Origin: UBA11612 sp963976395
Lineage (GTDB): Bacteria; Pseudomonadota; Alphaproteobacteria; Rhodospirillales; Rhodospirillaceae
Direction: 5' to 3'
NCBI GenBank assembly: GCA_963976395.1
Contig: CAXBLG010000046.1
Span: forward strand, 1 to 25,715
DNA length: 25,715 nt
In this document: positions 1-7,787 of the stretch, one piece after another
Layout of the letters: every line of letters begins with the position of its first letter
Numbering within the stretch: position 1 is the first letter of the stretch
Notes under the pieces: generated by a model
What the model was told of the DNA's origin: nothing
Seen by the model: only the letters and a program-made list of their open reading frames with translations
The model's database searches: none
Position numbers and translations under genes: made by a program

Positions 1-2
1 GC

Positions 3-935
3 GCGTTTTCCCGCCCGCCGTATCCAGAAAGTTTTTACCTCGATCCAAACGGCAAGTTTGCCAACGCGACCATCAACACGCACGCGGTAGAACTGCGCAC
101 ATATCAAGCGAGCGATGCAGAGCGCGGCATGATTCAGGATATGCGCCGCGTTTTCCGCGACAGCACGATCAAGAAAATATCACCGTTCCATCACATCGAA
201 CCGTTGATGCGGCGCGAACGCAAGAAGATCATGCTGCTCCCGCTACAATTTTGCGGCCATTACGGCTTTGAAGGCACCTGCAAATACCGGACGCAGGGAG
301 AACTCTTGCGCGATGTGGTTGAGCGCACCGATCCTGATATCGGCATCTTGGTCATCAATCATTCAACGGCACAGCATCACAGCACAATACCGCCGAATGA
401 CCTGTACGTTTACCTGTCCAAGCATCACGACAATTTATTCTTCAATAACGACTTTAACCGTGTCGTTCATCCGTCTCAGTATCTGCTGGCTCATGTGGAT
501 ATGGTCGCAACCGTTTCATCCAGTGTCGGCCTTCAGGCTTTACTGTGGAACAAACCGATCATTGCGCTCGGAGACAGTCACATTAACGCAGTCGCCGACT
601 ATGCAAGTCTTGAAGACGTATCGGCAGATACTCCGACCGAACCAACCTGGGACAAGACTGGAGCCTTTGCCTGGCTTCTCAGACACTATTACATCCCGGC
701 CTCCTACTATCGGACTCCGGGTTGGCTTGGTGACTTTGCAGAACGGTCTATGACCAATTGGCGCGAAGGCCGGCGCGGTCTCGACTTTTTTGAACCGATT
801 GATACTCCAGAAGCCATTGCGAAGGCCTGGATCGACAATATTGATCTCCGCGTTCCGAAAATCCGCAACACGGCCCCAGAAACAACAACCGTGCCGATCA
901 CGCGGGTTTCTGCCGAGCCTGCGAAAGCTCAATAA
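3..935 (+). CDS. KpsC/KpsS-like capsule polysaccharide glycosyltransferase (5' end outside window)
   Basis: The reading frame is open from the first bases of the window to a TAA at 933-935, so the true start lies upstream; the ATG at 129 is internal. The C-terminal half carries a stretch resembling the Kdo-transferase-type capsule export/synthesis proteins (PF05159 family): a segment VSSSVGLQALLW followed by NKPIIALGD, where the family places its nucleotide-sugar-binding loop. By family knowledge such proteins transfer sugars during capsule or surface polysaccharide assembly in the cytoplasm. The last 30 or so residues are rich in Thr, Ala and Pro and look like a tail. It converges with the HAD-domain gene, with only 26 bases between the stops. 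Sugar donor and acceptor cannot be read from the sequence. Family assignment is fairly good, exact role is not. Confidence 0.72.
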   Translation, partial: AFSRPPYPESFYLDPNGKFANATINTHAVELRTYQASDAERGMIQDMRRVFRDSTIKKISPFHHIEPLMRRERKKIMLLPLQFCGHYGFEGTCKYRTQGELLRDVVERTDPDIGILVINHSTAQHHSTIPPNDLYVYLSKHHDNLFFNNDFNRVVHPSQYLLAHVDMVATVSSSVGLQALLWNKPIIALGDSHINAVADYASLEDVSADTPTEPTWDKTGAFAWLLRHYYIPASYYRTPGWLGDFAERSMTNWREGRRGLDFFEPIDTPEAIAKAWIDNIDLRVPKIRNTAPETTTVPITRVSAEPAKAQ

Positions 936-961
936 GCGCCACGGACAGCATCCCTCCCGGA

Positions 962-3463
962 TCAACCGAATACGTTGCCGAGCAATAGGTATTTAAATTG
1001 CACCTGAAAATGCAGCGCATGAACCCATGGTGGCGCGACGTCCGTTAGGTCGATGACTACCTCGCCCCCAGCAGCGGCCGTGAACATGGCGCCGTGCCCG
1101 CCAGAGCTAACGTTCGCCCACCGCAGCCTGTCAAACCCCGCATCCTTGTTAAGAGCAACAGTTTTGCGTTGTTGCTCACCCACATACGTCAAAACAATCT
1201 GATCGACGGTCAACACCGCGTGCGCCTTAGGAAACCGCAACCTTAGGCTACGGTAAATCTCGGGCGTTAGGGTTTTAATAGTAGCGGAAACATCCCCTCT
1301 GCCGAATGCGTTGACCGACAGAGCGAGCGCCCCTTCACGCCTGGCGTCAAACCCAATTCCCACATCTGGACAAATGGTCAACCCTCCCAACATGGGACCG
1401 GACGTCAGGTGGTCTGCTTCATACGTCTTATGTACGCCCGCGGCATATACGGCTGCGATGTAAGGATTTACAGACACCAACGCGGCGGCGGGCCAATAAC
1501 AATGAGGACGCTGAAGGTCTTGAAGCGCGGGCCACCCCTGATACTGCAGGACATTGACATCAATAGAGAGATCTTTCAGACGACGCACATCCTCAAGATC
1601 GAAATTTGCCTCATGTCGCCAGGAGCCAATCGTCTCGGCTTCGTCTTTTGTCGGATAGAGAAGTGAAGCGCGGATGATTTGAGCGATTTGTTTCTTGAGA
1701 AGTAAAGTTTCTCCCGGCGTTTTGTCGAAGCCACCCAGCAAATCGTTTATGGCGGCGACACCCGCAACGATACCATCTTGCAGGGTCTCCATTTGCGTTA
1801 TCTGCTCGGGCTCCCGCTGGTTGGGGAGCAGAATGGGAACAGCATTGTCGTCGTAGGCCGCCAAGCTGCCTTCTGGACACATACAGGCATGCTCAAGCAC
1901 ATCGGGGGTGCGCGAAAGAAGTGCAGCCGTCTCACCCGCATAACCCTCATGATCGAGATATCCGCGTAAGTCGGCACCGCCTCGGATATGGATGAGCGCC
2001 TTTTCATTCAAGGCAACATAAAGCCCGACAAGACGAACGCGGGCGCCTTCTCGCTGTAGAATGCGCGACAAAACGCTTTGAATAGTACCTGCGTATCCCA
2101 AATCCATGACCACGATCTGGCCTGAACTATTAAAGTCTATTTGATTGGAGAGAGCCTTTAAAAGATTGCGCCTTAACTGCGCGGACTTCACCGTCACTTT
2201 GTCGCGCAACGTTTGAACTGACATAATCGCCTGTCGGAGAGCCGCCTGACCTGCCGGCGACCTGAGATCGGGCAATGCCGAACTAATACCTTCAAAGTCC
2301 GCCGCTACCAAGCCCAGCGAAGCCAAGATTTCGTCCTGTGTACCTGCGGCACTCAGGGCTAAGGCTTCAGATAAACGGCTAAGATCATCCGGATAAAGAG
2401 CTGCGCGCACCACGGCGCGGCGCGATAGCCACAACTCTTCAGCAGCCAAATCTACGCCCAGTGTTTTTGCTGTCGCCTCAACCACGCGCCCCAGGAAACG
2501 GCCTTCGCGCATAATTCCAAAAATGCGAGTCACACCCTCCTCTTGGCACTTTGAGACGGCCCAGCGCGAGAACCCCGCAAATATCGGCGCCAAAACCACC
2601 GCGCCGTATCTCCAATAAGGTAGGAGCTTGATGTCCATTGCAGCGGGCTGACTGCGATATATACGTGAACGCAGACCGGTCAGACCCAAATCGCCCCCAG
2701 CACCCAACAACGCAGATCTCACAGATGAATCTTTAGGAAACTCTTTATCTTGAACCCTTGGAGAGAACTTCCATTTTTCATAGTGAATAAAAGCAATGCG
2801 GCGCGCATAGCATGGGCTGACATCAGCTTGCTGATTGTCGCCGACATGCAGCATCTGTCCGGCTGGAATATCCAGTTCCTTTAGGACCACATCAAACAAA
2901 TCGCGATATTTGGGCCGGCCCGCCTCGCAAGAAACATACAAGTGATCAATCAAATCACCGTACTTGAATCCTGCTGAGGCCAGGAAGCTTCGGATGTTAT
3001 CGGCGCTAAAATACGTGTCGGACACAAGAATAACTTTTGTGTCGTACTTTTTTGCGCGCCGCACTAATTCAGCGATCTGTTCATCAAGAATAAGTTGACC
3101 GCTTTCACACGCGAGTTCCGCTTGCACTCTGGCTTCAGTGTCAAAGCCGTCTGCAAATATGGCATCCGAAATTTCGGCATATATATCGTAGAGCGTCACC
3201 TCGCGGGATCCGGTCGCCGCCTGGGTGCGCTCTCGCGCCACGGACTGAGCTTGTTGCCTAAGCTCAGCGAAGCCTACCGGAGAAATATGCGGCCTCAGTT
3301 GCCCGACCTCGGTCAATTGCCGACCAAGGATGAGGAAAACATCTTCAGGTTCAGGAACTTTTCGCCACACCAGCGTGTCGAAAACGTCGAGGGATAGAAC
3401 TTTGTAAATTCCTGCGATCAGCGCATCGCGAACCGGGGCCAAGCTTTGGTCAACGAGGGTCAC
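962..3463 (-). CDS. HAD-superfamily hydrolase domain fused to a large uncharacterised C-terminal region
   Basis: The 833-residue protein starts at a GTG. Residues 20-235 form a HAD hydrolase domain with all four motifs visible: DVFDT at 26-30 (nucleophile and acid Asp), SDT at 148-150, a Lys in GRPK near 185, and GDNQQAD at 208-214. The catalytic set is intact, so phosphatase or phosphotransfer chemistry is plausible. The remaining 600 residues include a region with FGIMREGRFLG (around 315-325), a WLSRR motif, and VVMDLGYAGTIQS. I have seen comparable long HAD proteins in polysaccharide gene clusters but know no established function for this part. The converging glycosyltransferase supports a role in surface glycan assembly or modification, which is inference. 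The ribosome-binding site is weak: AGGA lies about 11 bases before the GTG. Confidence 0.75.
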   Translation of the reverse strand: MTLVDQSLAPVRDALIAGIYKVLSLDVFDTLVWRKVPEPEDVFLILGRQLTEVGQLRPHISPVGFAELRQQAQSVARERTQAATGSREVTLYDIYAEISDAIFADGFDTEARVQAELACESGQLILDEQIAELVRRAKKYDTKVILVSDTYFSADNIRSFLASAGFKYGDLIDHLYVSCEAGRPKYRDLFDVVLKELDIPAGQMLHVGDNQQADVSPCYARRIAFIHYEKWKFSPRVQDKEFPKDSSVRSALLGAGGDLGLTGLRSRIYRSQPAAMDIKLLPYWRYGAVVLAPIFAGFSRWAVSKCQEEGVTRIFGIMREGRFLGRVVEATAKTLGVDLAAEELWLSRRAVVRAALYPDDLSRLSEALALSAAGTQDEILASLGLVAADFEGISSALPDLRSPAGQAALRQAIMSVQTLRDKVTVKSAQLRRNLLKALSNQIDFNSSGQIVVMDLGYAGTIQSVLSRILQREGARVRLVGLYVALNEKALIHIRGGADLRGYLDHEGYAGETAALLSRTPDVLEHACMCPEGSLAAYDDNAVPILLPNQREPEQITQMETLQDGIVAGVAAINDLLGGFDKTPGETLLLKKQIAQIIRASLLYPTKDEAETIGSWRHEANFDLEDVRRLKDLSIDVNVLQYQGWPALQDLQRPHCYWPAAALVSVNPYIAAVYAAGVHKTYEADHLTSGPMLGGLTICPDVGIGFDARREGALALSVNAFGRGDVSATIKTLTPEIYRSLRLRFPKAHAVLTVDQIVLTYVGEQQRKTVALNKDAGFDRLRWANVSSGGHGAMFTAAAGGEVVIDLTDVAPPWVHALHFQVQFKYLLLGNVFG

Positions 3464-3566
3464 GAGCGCAGGATCCTAAAACAGTGATGTGAGACACGAG
3501 ATACACGGCGGCAAGACAATAGGTATTTTGCGTGTGTCTGATAATGCACAATAAAGTGCCGATGCA
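3464..3566. other. Spacer between the PanE-family and HAD genes
   Basis: Just past the PanE-family stop, on the minus strand, a short hairpin (AGTGC, loop ATCG, GCACT; 3555-3568) is followed by TTTATTG. It is a weak candidate terminator because the stem has only 5 pairs and overlaps the stop codon. The spacer also holds one copy of CAATAGGTATTT (3517-3528), a word seen again at 983-994 and, as a 10-base core, at 10104-10113. Confidence 0.3.
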
Positions 3567-4535
3567 CTAGCTTAGCCCCGCCGTCTTGGCCCGCAATCTC
3601 ATAAGTCCGAGAATAGAGCGCATCTGCGGCACTGGCACTTTTGTGTGCTCGGCAATTTCTAAAACCGCCTCGACGATACTACCAAGTTCCAACGGCCGGC
3701 CGCGCTCTAGATCCTGCAGCATTGATGTTTTAACCTTGGCATCCTTCATACGCTCAATGCGACTTGGGCTAGACTCCAGTCCGAGTTTGTTTGCCACCGC
3801 CTGCGCCTCGGCGGCCACCGCCATTACGCATTCGCGCACCAACGGCTCATCGAATACCTCATCGATCTTTGCCATTGCCAATGCACTGATGGGATTCAGT
3901 GTCACATTAGCCAAAAGCTTAGACCAAATTTCCTGACGAATACTCTGGCTGACAACGCATTTGTACCCGGCGGAACGGAGCACATCTCCAATGTCTTCCA
4001 ATCCTGCCGAATCATCCGTAGGCCGACCTAAAGTCAAAAGCATACCGCGAGAGTGTTCAAGAGTGCCGTCCGTCAATTCCGACACACTGTTGTTCACCAC
4101 GGCCCACACGACACGTTCGGCAGGAATGAGACGCGCCAACGTTCCATCCGGGTCCACCGATTTGAGCTGTGTACCCGACAGGTCTCCCCCGAAGCCGTCG
4201 AAAAACCACCATGGCACGCCGTTCATGGCCATGACCAAAGGGGTATCTGCCTTGCACAAAGGCGCAAGATCGGGTGCAACAGATGGAAACGCATTACTCT
4301 TTAGGGTGACGATCACCAAGTCCTGCGGTCCGAGCTCGGCAGGATCGGACGACACCTTCGGTTTTGCTGTTAGGGTTTCGCCCTCAAAGAGAAGGTTAAT
4401 CCCGCGGTCCTTTATAGCCCTAACCTTTTTCGGCCGCGCTAGAGCACTCACCTCAAATCCGGCGCGCTCCAGCATCACAGCCATCATGCCGCCGATGGCC
4501 CCCGGCCCAACAATACAAACTTTGCGGTAGCTCAT
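3567..4535 (-). CDS. 2-dehydropantoate 2-reductase (PanE/ApbA) family protein
   Basis: The 322-residue protein opens with a Rossmann motif, VGPGAIGG at 9-16, that binds NADP(H). LKSNA at 78-82 and NGVPWW at 105-110 follow, then WSKLLANVTLNPISAL around 204-219; Lys206 aligns with the catalytic lysine of E. coli PanE (from memory of the motif). The family reduces ketopantoate to pantoate for pantothenate and coenzyme A synthesis. The NGVPWW variant is common in paralogues whose substrate is unproven, so a different 2-keto acid is possible. A TGGGG stretch about 9 bases upstream of the ATG can serve as ribosome-binding site. It is flanked by the HAD gene downstream and, across a terminator, by the DHS-like gene upstream, so it probably has its own promoter. 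No other pantothenate gene is present. Confidence 0.8.
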   Translation of the reverse strand: MSYRKVCIVGPGAIGGMMAVMLERAGFEVSALARPKKVRAIKDRGINLLFEGETLTAKPKVSSDPAELGPQDLVIVTLKSNAFPSVAPDLAPLCKADTPLVMAMNGVPWWFFDGFGGDLSGTQLKSVDPDGTLARLIPAERVVWAVVNNSVSELTDGTLEHSRGMLLTLGRPTDDSAGLEDIGDVLRSAGYKCVVSQSIRQEIWSKLLANVTLNPISALAMAKIDEVFDEPLVRECVMAVAAEAQAVANKLGLESSPSRIERMKDAKVKTSMLQDLERGRPLELGSIVEAVLEIAEHTKVPVPQMRSILGLMRLRAKTAGLS

Positions 4536-4662
4536 TCAAAAACCCCAGAAGACCGGAGTAAGCCGCCTTCGGCAGCAAACCCTCACAAGCCTAGCAAAGC
4601 GCGCCGCGCTCGACAAAAGTTTTGGCGGACTCATAGCTTATATTGAAACCTATTCACCTAAT

Positions 4663-4698
4663 AAAAAAAACCGCCAGCGCTGCGTGAAGCGCCGGCGG
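4663..4698 (-). terminator. Rho-independent terminator after the DHS-like gene
   Basis: On the minus strand the arms are 4688-4698 and 4671-4681, forming an 11-position stem with one mismatch and a 6-base loop, followed directly by eight T residues (A-run at 4663-4670 on the plus strand). It lies 40 bases past the stop of the DHS-like gene, the classic position and form of an intrinsic terminator. It separates the polyamine module from the PanE-family gene. Confidence 0.9.
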
Positions 4699-4738
4699 CT
4701 TGATTGTTGGAGGCCCGCCAATAGGGCAGAGCCGACTG

Positions 4739-5842
4739 TTATTTAAAAAGCTTGGCGAACTTACGTGCCTTACGCTTCTTCCACCCTTTGCGATGATAAG
4801 CGTCCGACGCAATCAACGGCATAACACTAGAGGCCTCCGCGAACACCATCTGCTCGCACGACGCATCAACCTTGCCCCAAGAGTTGGCTTCCTTAAGGGT
4901 CGATGACGAACAAGCACCGTCGCGCACATCGGCCACCGTGATCTGCACGGCGTATTTGTGCATTTCGGCTTCAATGCCCAAGACTTCGGCACAAACAACC
5001 GTATCCTGAGCGAAGTTTTTGGGCACGCCACCGCCGATCATCATAAGGCCCGTCGTCCCGGCTTTGATCTTAACGTCGGTCAGCTCGCGGAAGTCGGCGA
5101 TGGAATCGATGGTGATGTGGCTTTTGGGATTGCGGACCTGGTGCAACACCAGCCCGAATCCGGCCGATGAATCCGTAAAAGCCGGGCAGAAAATCGGAAC
5201 ATCGTGATCGTAAGCCAGTTCGACCAGCGAGTTCTTCTTGCGGGTTTTACGGGTTTTCAGCCATTTCCCCATCTCGCGGATGAACGCCCGTGACGAATAG
5301 GCACCGGGCTCCATACCGTCTGCAATCTCGCCGATCGTCTTATCGCAGTGCTGAAGCTCTTCCTCATCGATGTAGGTGTCGTAGATACGGTCGATATAGA
5401 GCGAGCGCAGATCTTTATCATCGTTGAACTGCGAGCCCTGGTAATGCCTAAAGCCCAGAGCCTCGAAAAAGTCCATATCGACGATAGACGCTCCGGTCGA
5501 CACGATCGCATCAACCATGCCGAAGCGCACCATATCCGCGTACACCTGCATACACCCACCAGCCGATGTGGACCCTGCAAGGGTCAAGATGACGGAACAC
5601 TTGGGATCGTCGATCATCTGGTTGAAAATTTCTGCAGCGCGCGCCGTGTCCCGCGAGGTGAAGGACATCTTGCCCATGCGATCAATAATAGGGCGGGCAT
5701 CGAACGACGTGATGTCGATGTGCTCCACCGGTGCAGATAACAGCATCGCCTTCTTATTGGTCTTCGGCTTTGCCGTCTTACCGGCGGATGTTTTGGCGGT
5801 TTTCTTTTTGGATTTTTTTGTGCGTGCTTTGGGCGCGGCCAT
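4739..5842 (-). CDS. Deoxyhypusine synthase-like protein, probable polyamine aminobutyltransferase, with lysine-rich tails
   Basis: Residues 35-350 match the deoxyhypusine synthase fold: LTLAGSTSAGG (86-96), STGASIVDMDF (115-125), GGGVPKN (270-276) and NSWGK (320-324). The last contains the lysine (Lys324) that in characterised enzymes forms the imine with the aminobutyl group. Bacteria lack eIF5A, so this cannot be the eukaryotic reaction; the family contains an alternative homospermidine synthase, and use of putrescine or spermidine to make a longer polyamine is the best inference. Where the human enzyme has Lys-His-His after GGG, this protein has Lys-Asn. An unusual basic N-terminal tail (about 12 Lys in residues 5-31) precedes the fold, and the C-terminus (351-367) is also strongly basic. 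It follows the decarboxylase gene by 93 bases on the same strand and probably shares its transcript. Start choice is uncertain because the ribosome-binding site is weak. Confidence 0.85.
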   Translation of the reverse strand: MAAPKARTKKSKKKTAKTSAGKTAKPKTNKKAMLLSAPVEHIDITSFDARPIIDRMGKMSFTSRDTARAAEIFNQMIDDPKCSVILTLAGSTSAGGCMQVYADMVRFGMVDAIVSTGASIVDMDFFEALGFRHYQGSQFNDDKDLRSLYIDRIYDTYIDEEELQHCDKTIGEIADGMEPGAYSSRAFIREMGKWLKTRKTRKKNSLVELAYDHDVPIFCPAFTDSSAGFGLVLHQVRNPKSHITIDSIADFRELTDVKIKAGTTGLMMIGGGVPKNFAQDTVVCAEVLGIEAEMHKYAVQITVADVRDGACSSSTLKEANSWGKVDASCEQMVFAEASSVMPLIASDAYHRKGWKKRKARKFAKLFK

Positions 5843-5935
5843 GGGTCGGCGTCCGATCCTACAGAGGGTTGAAAATAGATTTAGAGGCGCATCATCGCCC
5901 CAACTACCAAAAAACGGTCTTATACGTTATCGCGT

Positions 5936-7261
5936 TTACTTTACAGCGACTGTCGGCGATTCGGCGTTAAGATTTGGCGTCAGAGCCGTGCTGTCTTTTA
6001 ACGCGGCCGCTTGCCGGGATACCCCGCGATCAAAAATGAACGACGGCGCTTCAGGCCAAACCGTGGCCGCGACGGATGCATGAAATCCGTTGAACCGCGT
6101 CTGCATTGCCGCACCATAGGCACCGAGCATACCGATCTCGATCCAGTCGCCCTCTTGCGTATCTTCGGGCAGCAAAAACGGACCTTTCATCTTGTCCAAA
6201 TTATCGCAGGTCGGACCATAGAAGCTGAATGGTACCATCTTCTCCGATGGCGCGCGGCTGTTGGGATCGTTCGAATTCTTACCTGTCTTGACCAACGGAC
6301 GTACAAGTCTGACCGGATACCGCCAGTTAAGCGCGCCCGCGTCAAACAAACTGCCGTAGGTGCCGTCATTGATATATAGACGGCGACCTTTGCGCAGGTT
6401 TACGCGTACGAGCATTGAAGCACCAGCGGCGACCATGGCCCGCCCAGGTTCACACCACAACTCGACGCCCTGTTCCACCAAAGGCTGCGCAGCGGAAATG
6501 ACGGCATCCATATAAGATTCAAGCGGTGGAGGTGTCATGCCGGGATAGGTCGCGGGAAAGCCGCCCCCGACATCCAGAACGTCAATTTTGACCTTGGCCT
6601 TCGTAATAACCGCCGAGGCGCGCTCAATAGCAGCGCGGTAGGCGGCCGGGTCCATGCACTGCGAGCCGACGTGAAAGCAAACGCCGACCTTGTGTGCCAC
6701 TTTGCGGGTATGGCGCAGCAGGTTCGCGGCCGAAGACGGCGCGGCACCGAACTTCCCCGACAAATCATAAGCGGCCGCATTGCCCGACACCGCCAACCGC
6801 ACAAAGAGTTTCAAGTCCTTGGCAGATTTGGTTTCTTCCAAAATCTTGATCAATTCGGCAGCCGTATCCAGGGAGAACGTTCGCACACCCATTTTATAGG
6901 CGAGTCGAATTGCTTCCCGGGACTTCACAGGATGCATGAAATGCATATGCGCGTTCTTGAACAGACCGCGCACAAGCCGAACTTCCTCCAAGGAGGCCAC
7001 GTCAAAATGGCGAACCCCGGCAGCATGCATGTGGCGCAGGAACTCAGGCCCCGGATTACACTTCACGGCATATAGAACAGAGCCCGGAAACAGGCTTGTG
7101 AACTTCTGTGCCTGTCCGCGAACAGATTCGGGGAATACGCACTGAACCGGAGCCTCAGGCTTCAGACTCTTCGCGACGTCGTCCACCGTGTAAAATACGG
7201 GTCCCGACGGCACGTAGCCGAGTGCCTGTTGCTCCAATGTGCGGATTGTCTGTGTGTCCAT
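5936..7261 (-). CDS. Ornithine/lysine decarboxylase, type III PLP-dependent (alanine racemase fold)
   Basis: This 441-residue enzyme carries the family landmarks in order: YAVKCNP (64-70), where Lys67 would hold pyridoxal phosphate; HVGSQC (197-202); the phosphate-binding GGGFP (232-236); CEPGRAMV (270-277); and YGPTCDNLD (348-356), whose Cys-Asp pair completes the active site across the dimer. The GPTCD form fits ornithine or lysine decarboxylases rather than diaminopimelate or carboxynorspermidine decarboxylase. The product would be putrescine and possibly cadaverine; ornithine versus lysine preference cannot be decided from sequence alone. It probably supplies the DHS-like enzyme encoded next on the same strand. 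Upstream lies a structured leader of some 240 bases or more with its own ORF, which suggests feedback control by polyamines or ornithine. Confidence 0.9.
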   Translation of the reverse strand: MDTQTIRTLEQQALGYVPSGPVFYTVDDVAKSLKPEAPVQCVFPESVRGQAQKFTSLFPGSVLYAVKCNPGPEFLRHMHAAGVRHFDVASLEEVRLVRGLFKNAHMHFMHPVKSREAIRLAYKMGVRTFSLDTAAELIKILEETKSAKDLKLFVRLAVSGNAAAYDLSGKFGAAPSSAANLLRHTRKVAHKVGVCFHVGSQCMDPAAYRAAIERASAVITKAKVKIDVLDVGGGFPATYPGMTPPPLESYMDAVISAAQPLVEQGVELWCEPGRAMVAAGASMLVRVNLRKGRRLYINDGTYGSLFDAGALNWRYPVRLVRPLVKTGKNSNDPNSRAPSEKMVPFSFYGPTCDNLDKMKGPFLLPEDTQEGDWIEIGMLGAYGAAMQTRFNGFHASVAATVWPEAPSFIFDRGVSRQAAALKDSTALTPNLNAESPTVAVK

Positions 7262-7275
7262 ATCTTCTCTTCGCT

Positions 7276-7332
7276 CCCGCGCGGGGCCGCCTATTGCGGC
7301 AAAATGACTTCAGCCCAACCGGATTTGACCGG
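7276..7332 (-). promoter_or_regulatory. Hairpins before the decarboxylase ribosome-binding site
   Basis: Between the uORF stop and the decarboxylase start lie three self-complementary stretches: CCGG with a 6-base loop (7319-7332), GCCGC/GCGGC with a 5-base loop (7286-7300), and the palindrome CCCGCGCGGG (7276-7285) directly before a purine-rich GAAGAGAAG initiation region. Alternative pairing among these GC-rich blocks could hide or expose the start. I see no U-run, so translational rather than transcriptional control is more likely. Confidence 0.4.
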
Positions 7333-7362
7333 CAGGCACGACATCAAAAGGCAAGAGGGTTC

Positions 7363-7497
7363 TCAGACCCTAAGTACATCGTACTTAGAGATCACCAGAA
7401 GTCGCCGACCGTCCCACGACACATGCCGACAGTCGATCACTGCCGAACAGGTCTTAGAAACGCGCGAAGGGCACGTTGATAACGTTAGAAGGGGCAT
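7363..7497 (-). CDS. Candidate 44-codon leader peptide (uORF) of the decarboxylase
   Basis: An ATG at 7497 sits 6 bases after AAAGGAGG (7504-7511 on the minus strand), the strongest Shine-Dalgarno in this part of the window, and opens a frame of 44 codons ending in TGA at 7363-7365. The peptide starts MPLLTLSTC and ends with GRRLLVISKYDVLRV. Its last codons (SKYDVLR) coincide with a perfect 8-bp hairpin. The stop lies 101 bases before the decarboxylase ATG. Translated leader ORFs control ornithine decarboxylase in enterobacteria (speFL), and alphaproteobacteria have a described speF leader RNA (Rfam RF00518); whether this leader is a member I cannot test. The peptide matches nothing I recognise. 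Its reality rests on the ribosome-binding site and its position. Confidence 0.55.
   Translation of the reverse strand: MPLLTLSTCPSRVSKTCSAVIDCRHVSWDGRRLLVISKYDVLRV
7370..7388 (-). promoter_or_regulatory. Leader RNA hairpin inside the uORF
   Basis: Arms 7370-7377 and 7381-7388 (CTAAGTAC and GTACTTAG) are perfectly complementary with a 3-base loop. The hairpin is encoded by the last codons of the uORF, so a ribosome translating, stalling or terminating there would open it. This arrangement is typical of translation-responsive leaders. The regulatory role is inferred. Confidence 0.5.
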
Positions 7498-7787
7498 GCA
7501 CGGCCTCCTTTGATTAATTAGACAAACAAAAAGTCCAACCAACGAAAGGACGCTTACGTCGTTGCTTAACGGCGAGTTGCTTTAGGCACGTGCGCGTACG
7601 TCTGTGGTCGCATTTAAGCTAATTGCGCTGAAAATCAAGAAAAAATCGCGTCGTCTTCGGATTTTTTTGTCAGTACGGCCATAGAGCAACAATGCTGGAC
7701 GCCCGGCCCGCCGGATGCGCTATGCTCCAGGCGGCTAGAGACCTCGGATAGCGAGGCCTTCTAAAGCTGATTTTGGGGAGAATAACT

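Larger units (their letters stand above)
7262..7787. other. 526-base divergent intergenic region holding the decarboxylase leader
   Basis: The half nearer the decarboxylase (7262-7511) contains a short ORF and several hairpins, listed separately. The half nearer the MAPEG gene is AT-richer around 7600-7670 and holds an 8-base inverted repeat (7640-7647 and 7660-7667, A/T-rich arms ending in C/G). A small hairpin, CCTCG/CGAGG, lies at 7742-7756 shortly before the MAPEG ribosome-binding site. I found no promoter on either strand that matches a sigma-70 consensus well enough to call. Confidence 0.6.

Noticed and set aside
3961..4530. A 189-codon plus-strand frame opposite the PanE-family gene
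   Set aside because: It lies antisense to an obvious oxidoreductase, has a Ser/Arg/Pro-rich composition typical of shadow frames, and has no convincing ribosome-binding site.
7640..7667. Terminator-like inverted repeat in the decarboxylase/MAPEG spacer
   Set aside because: The arms are A/T-rich with a 12-base loop and no gene ends nearby on either strand, so a terminator role has no support.
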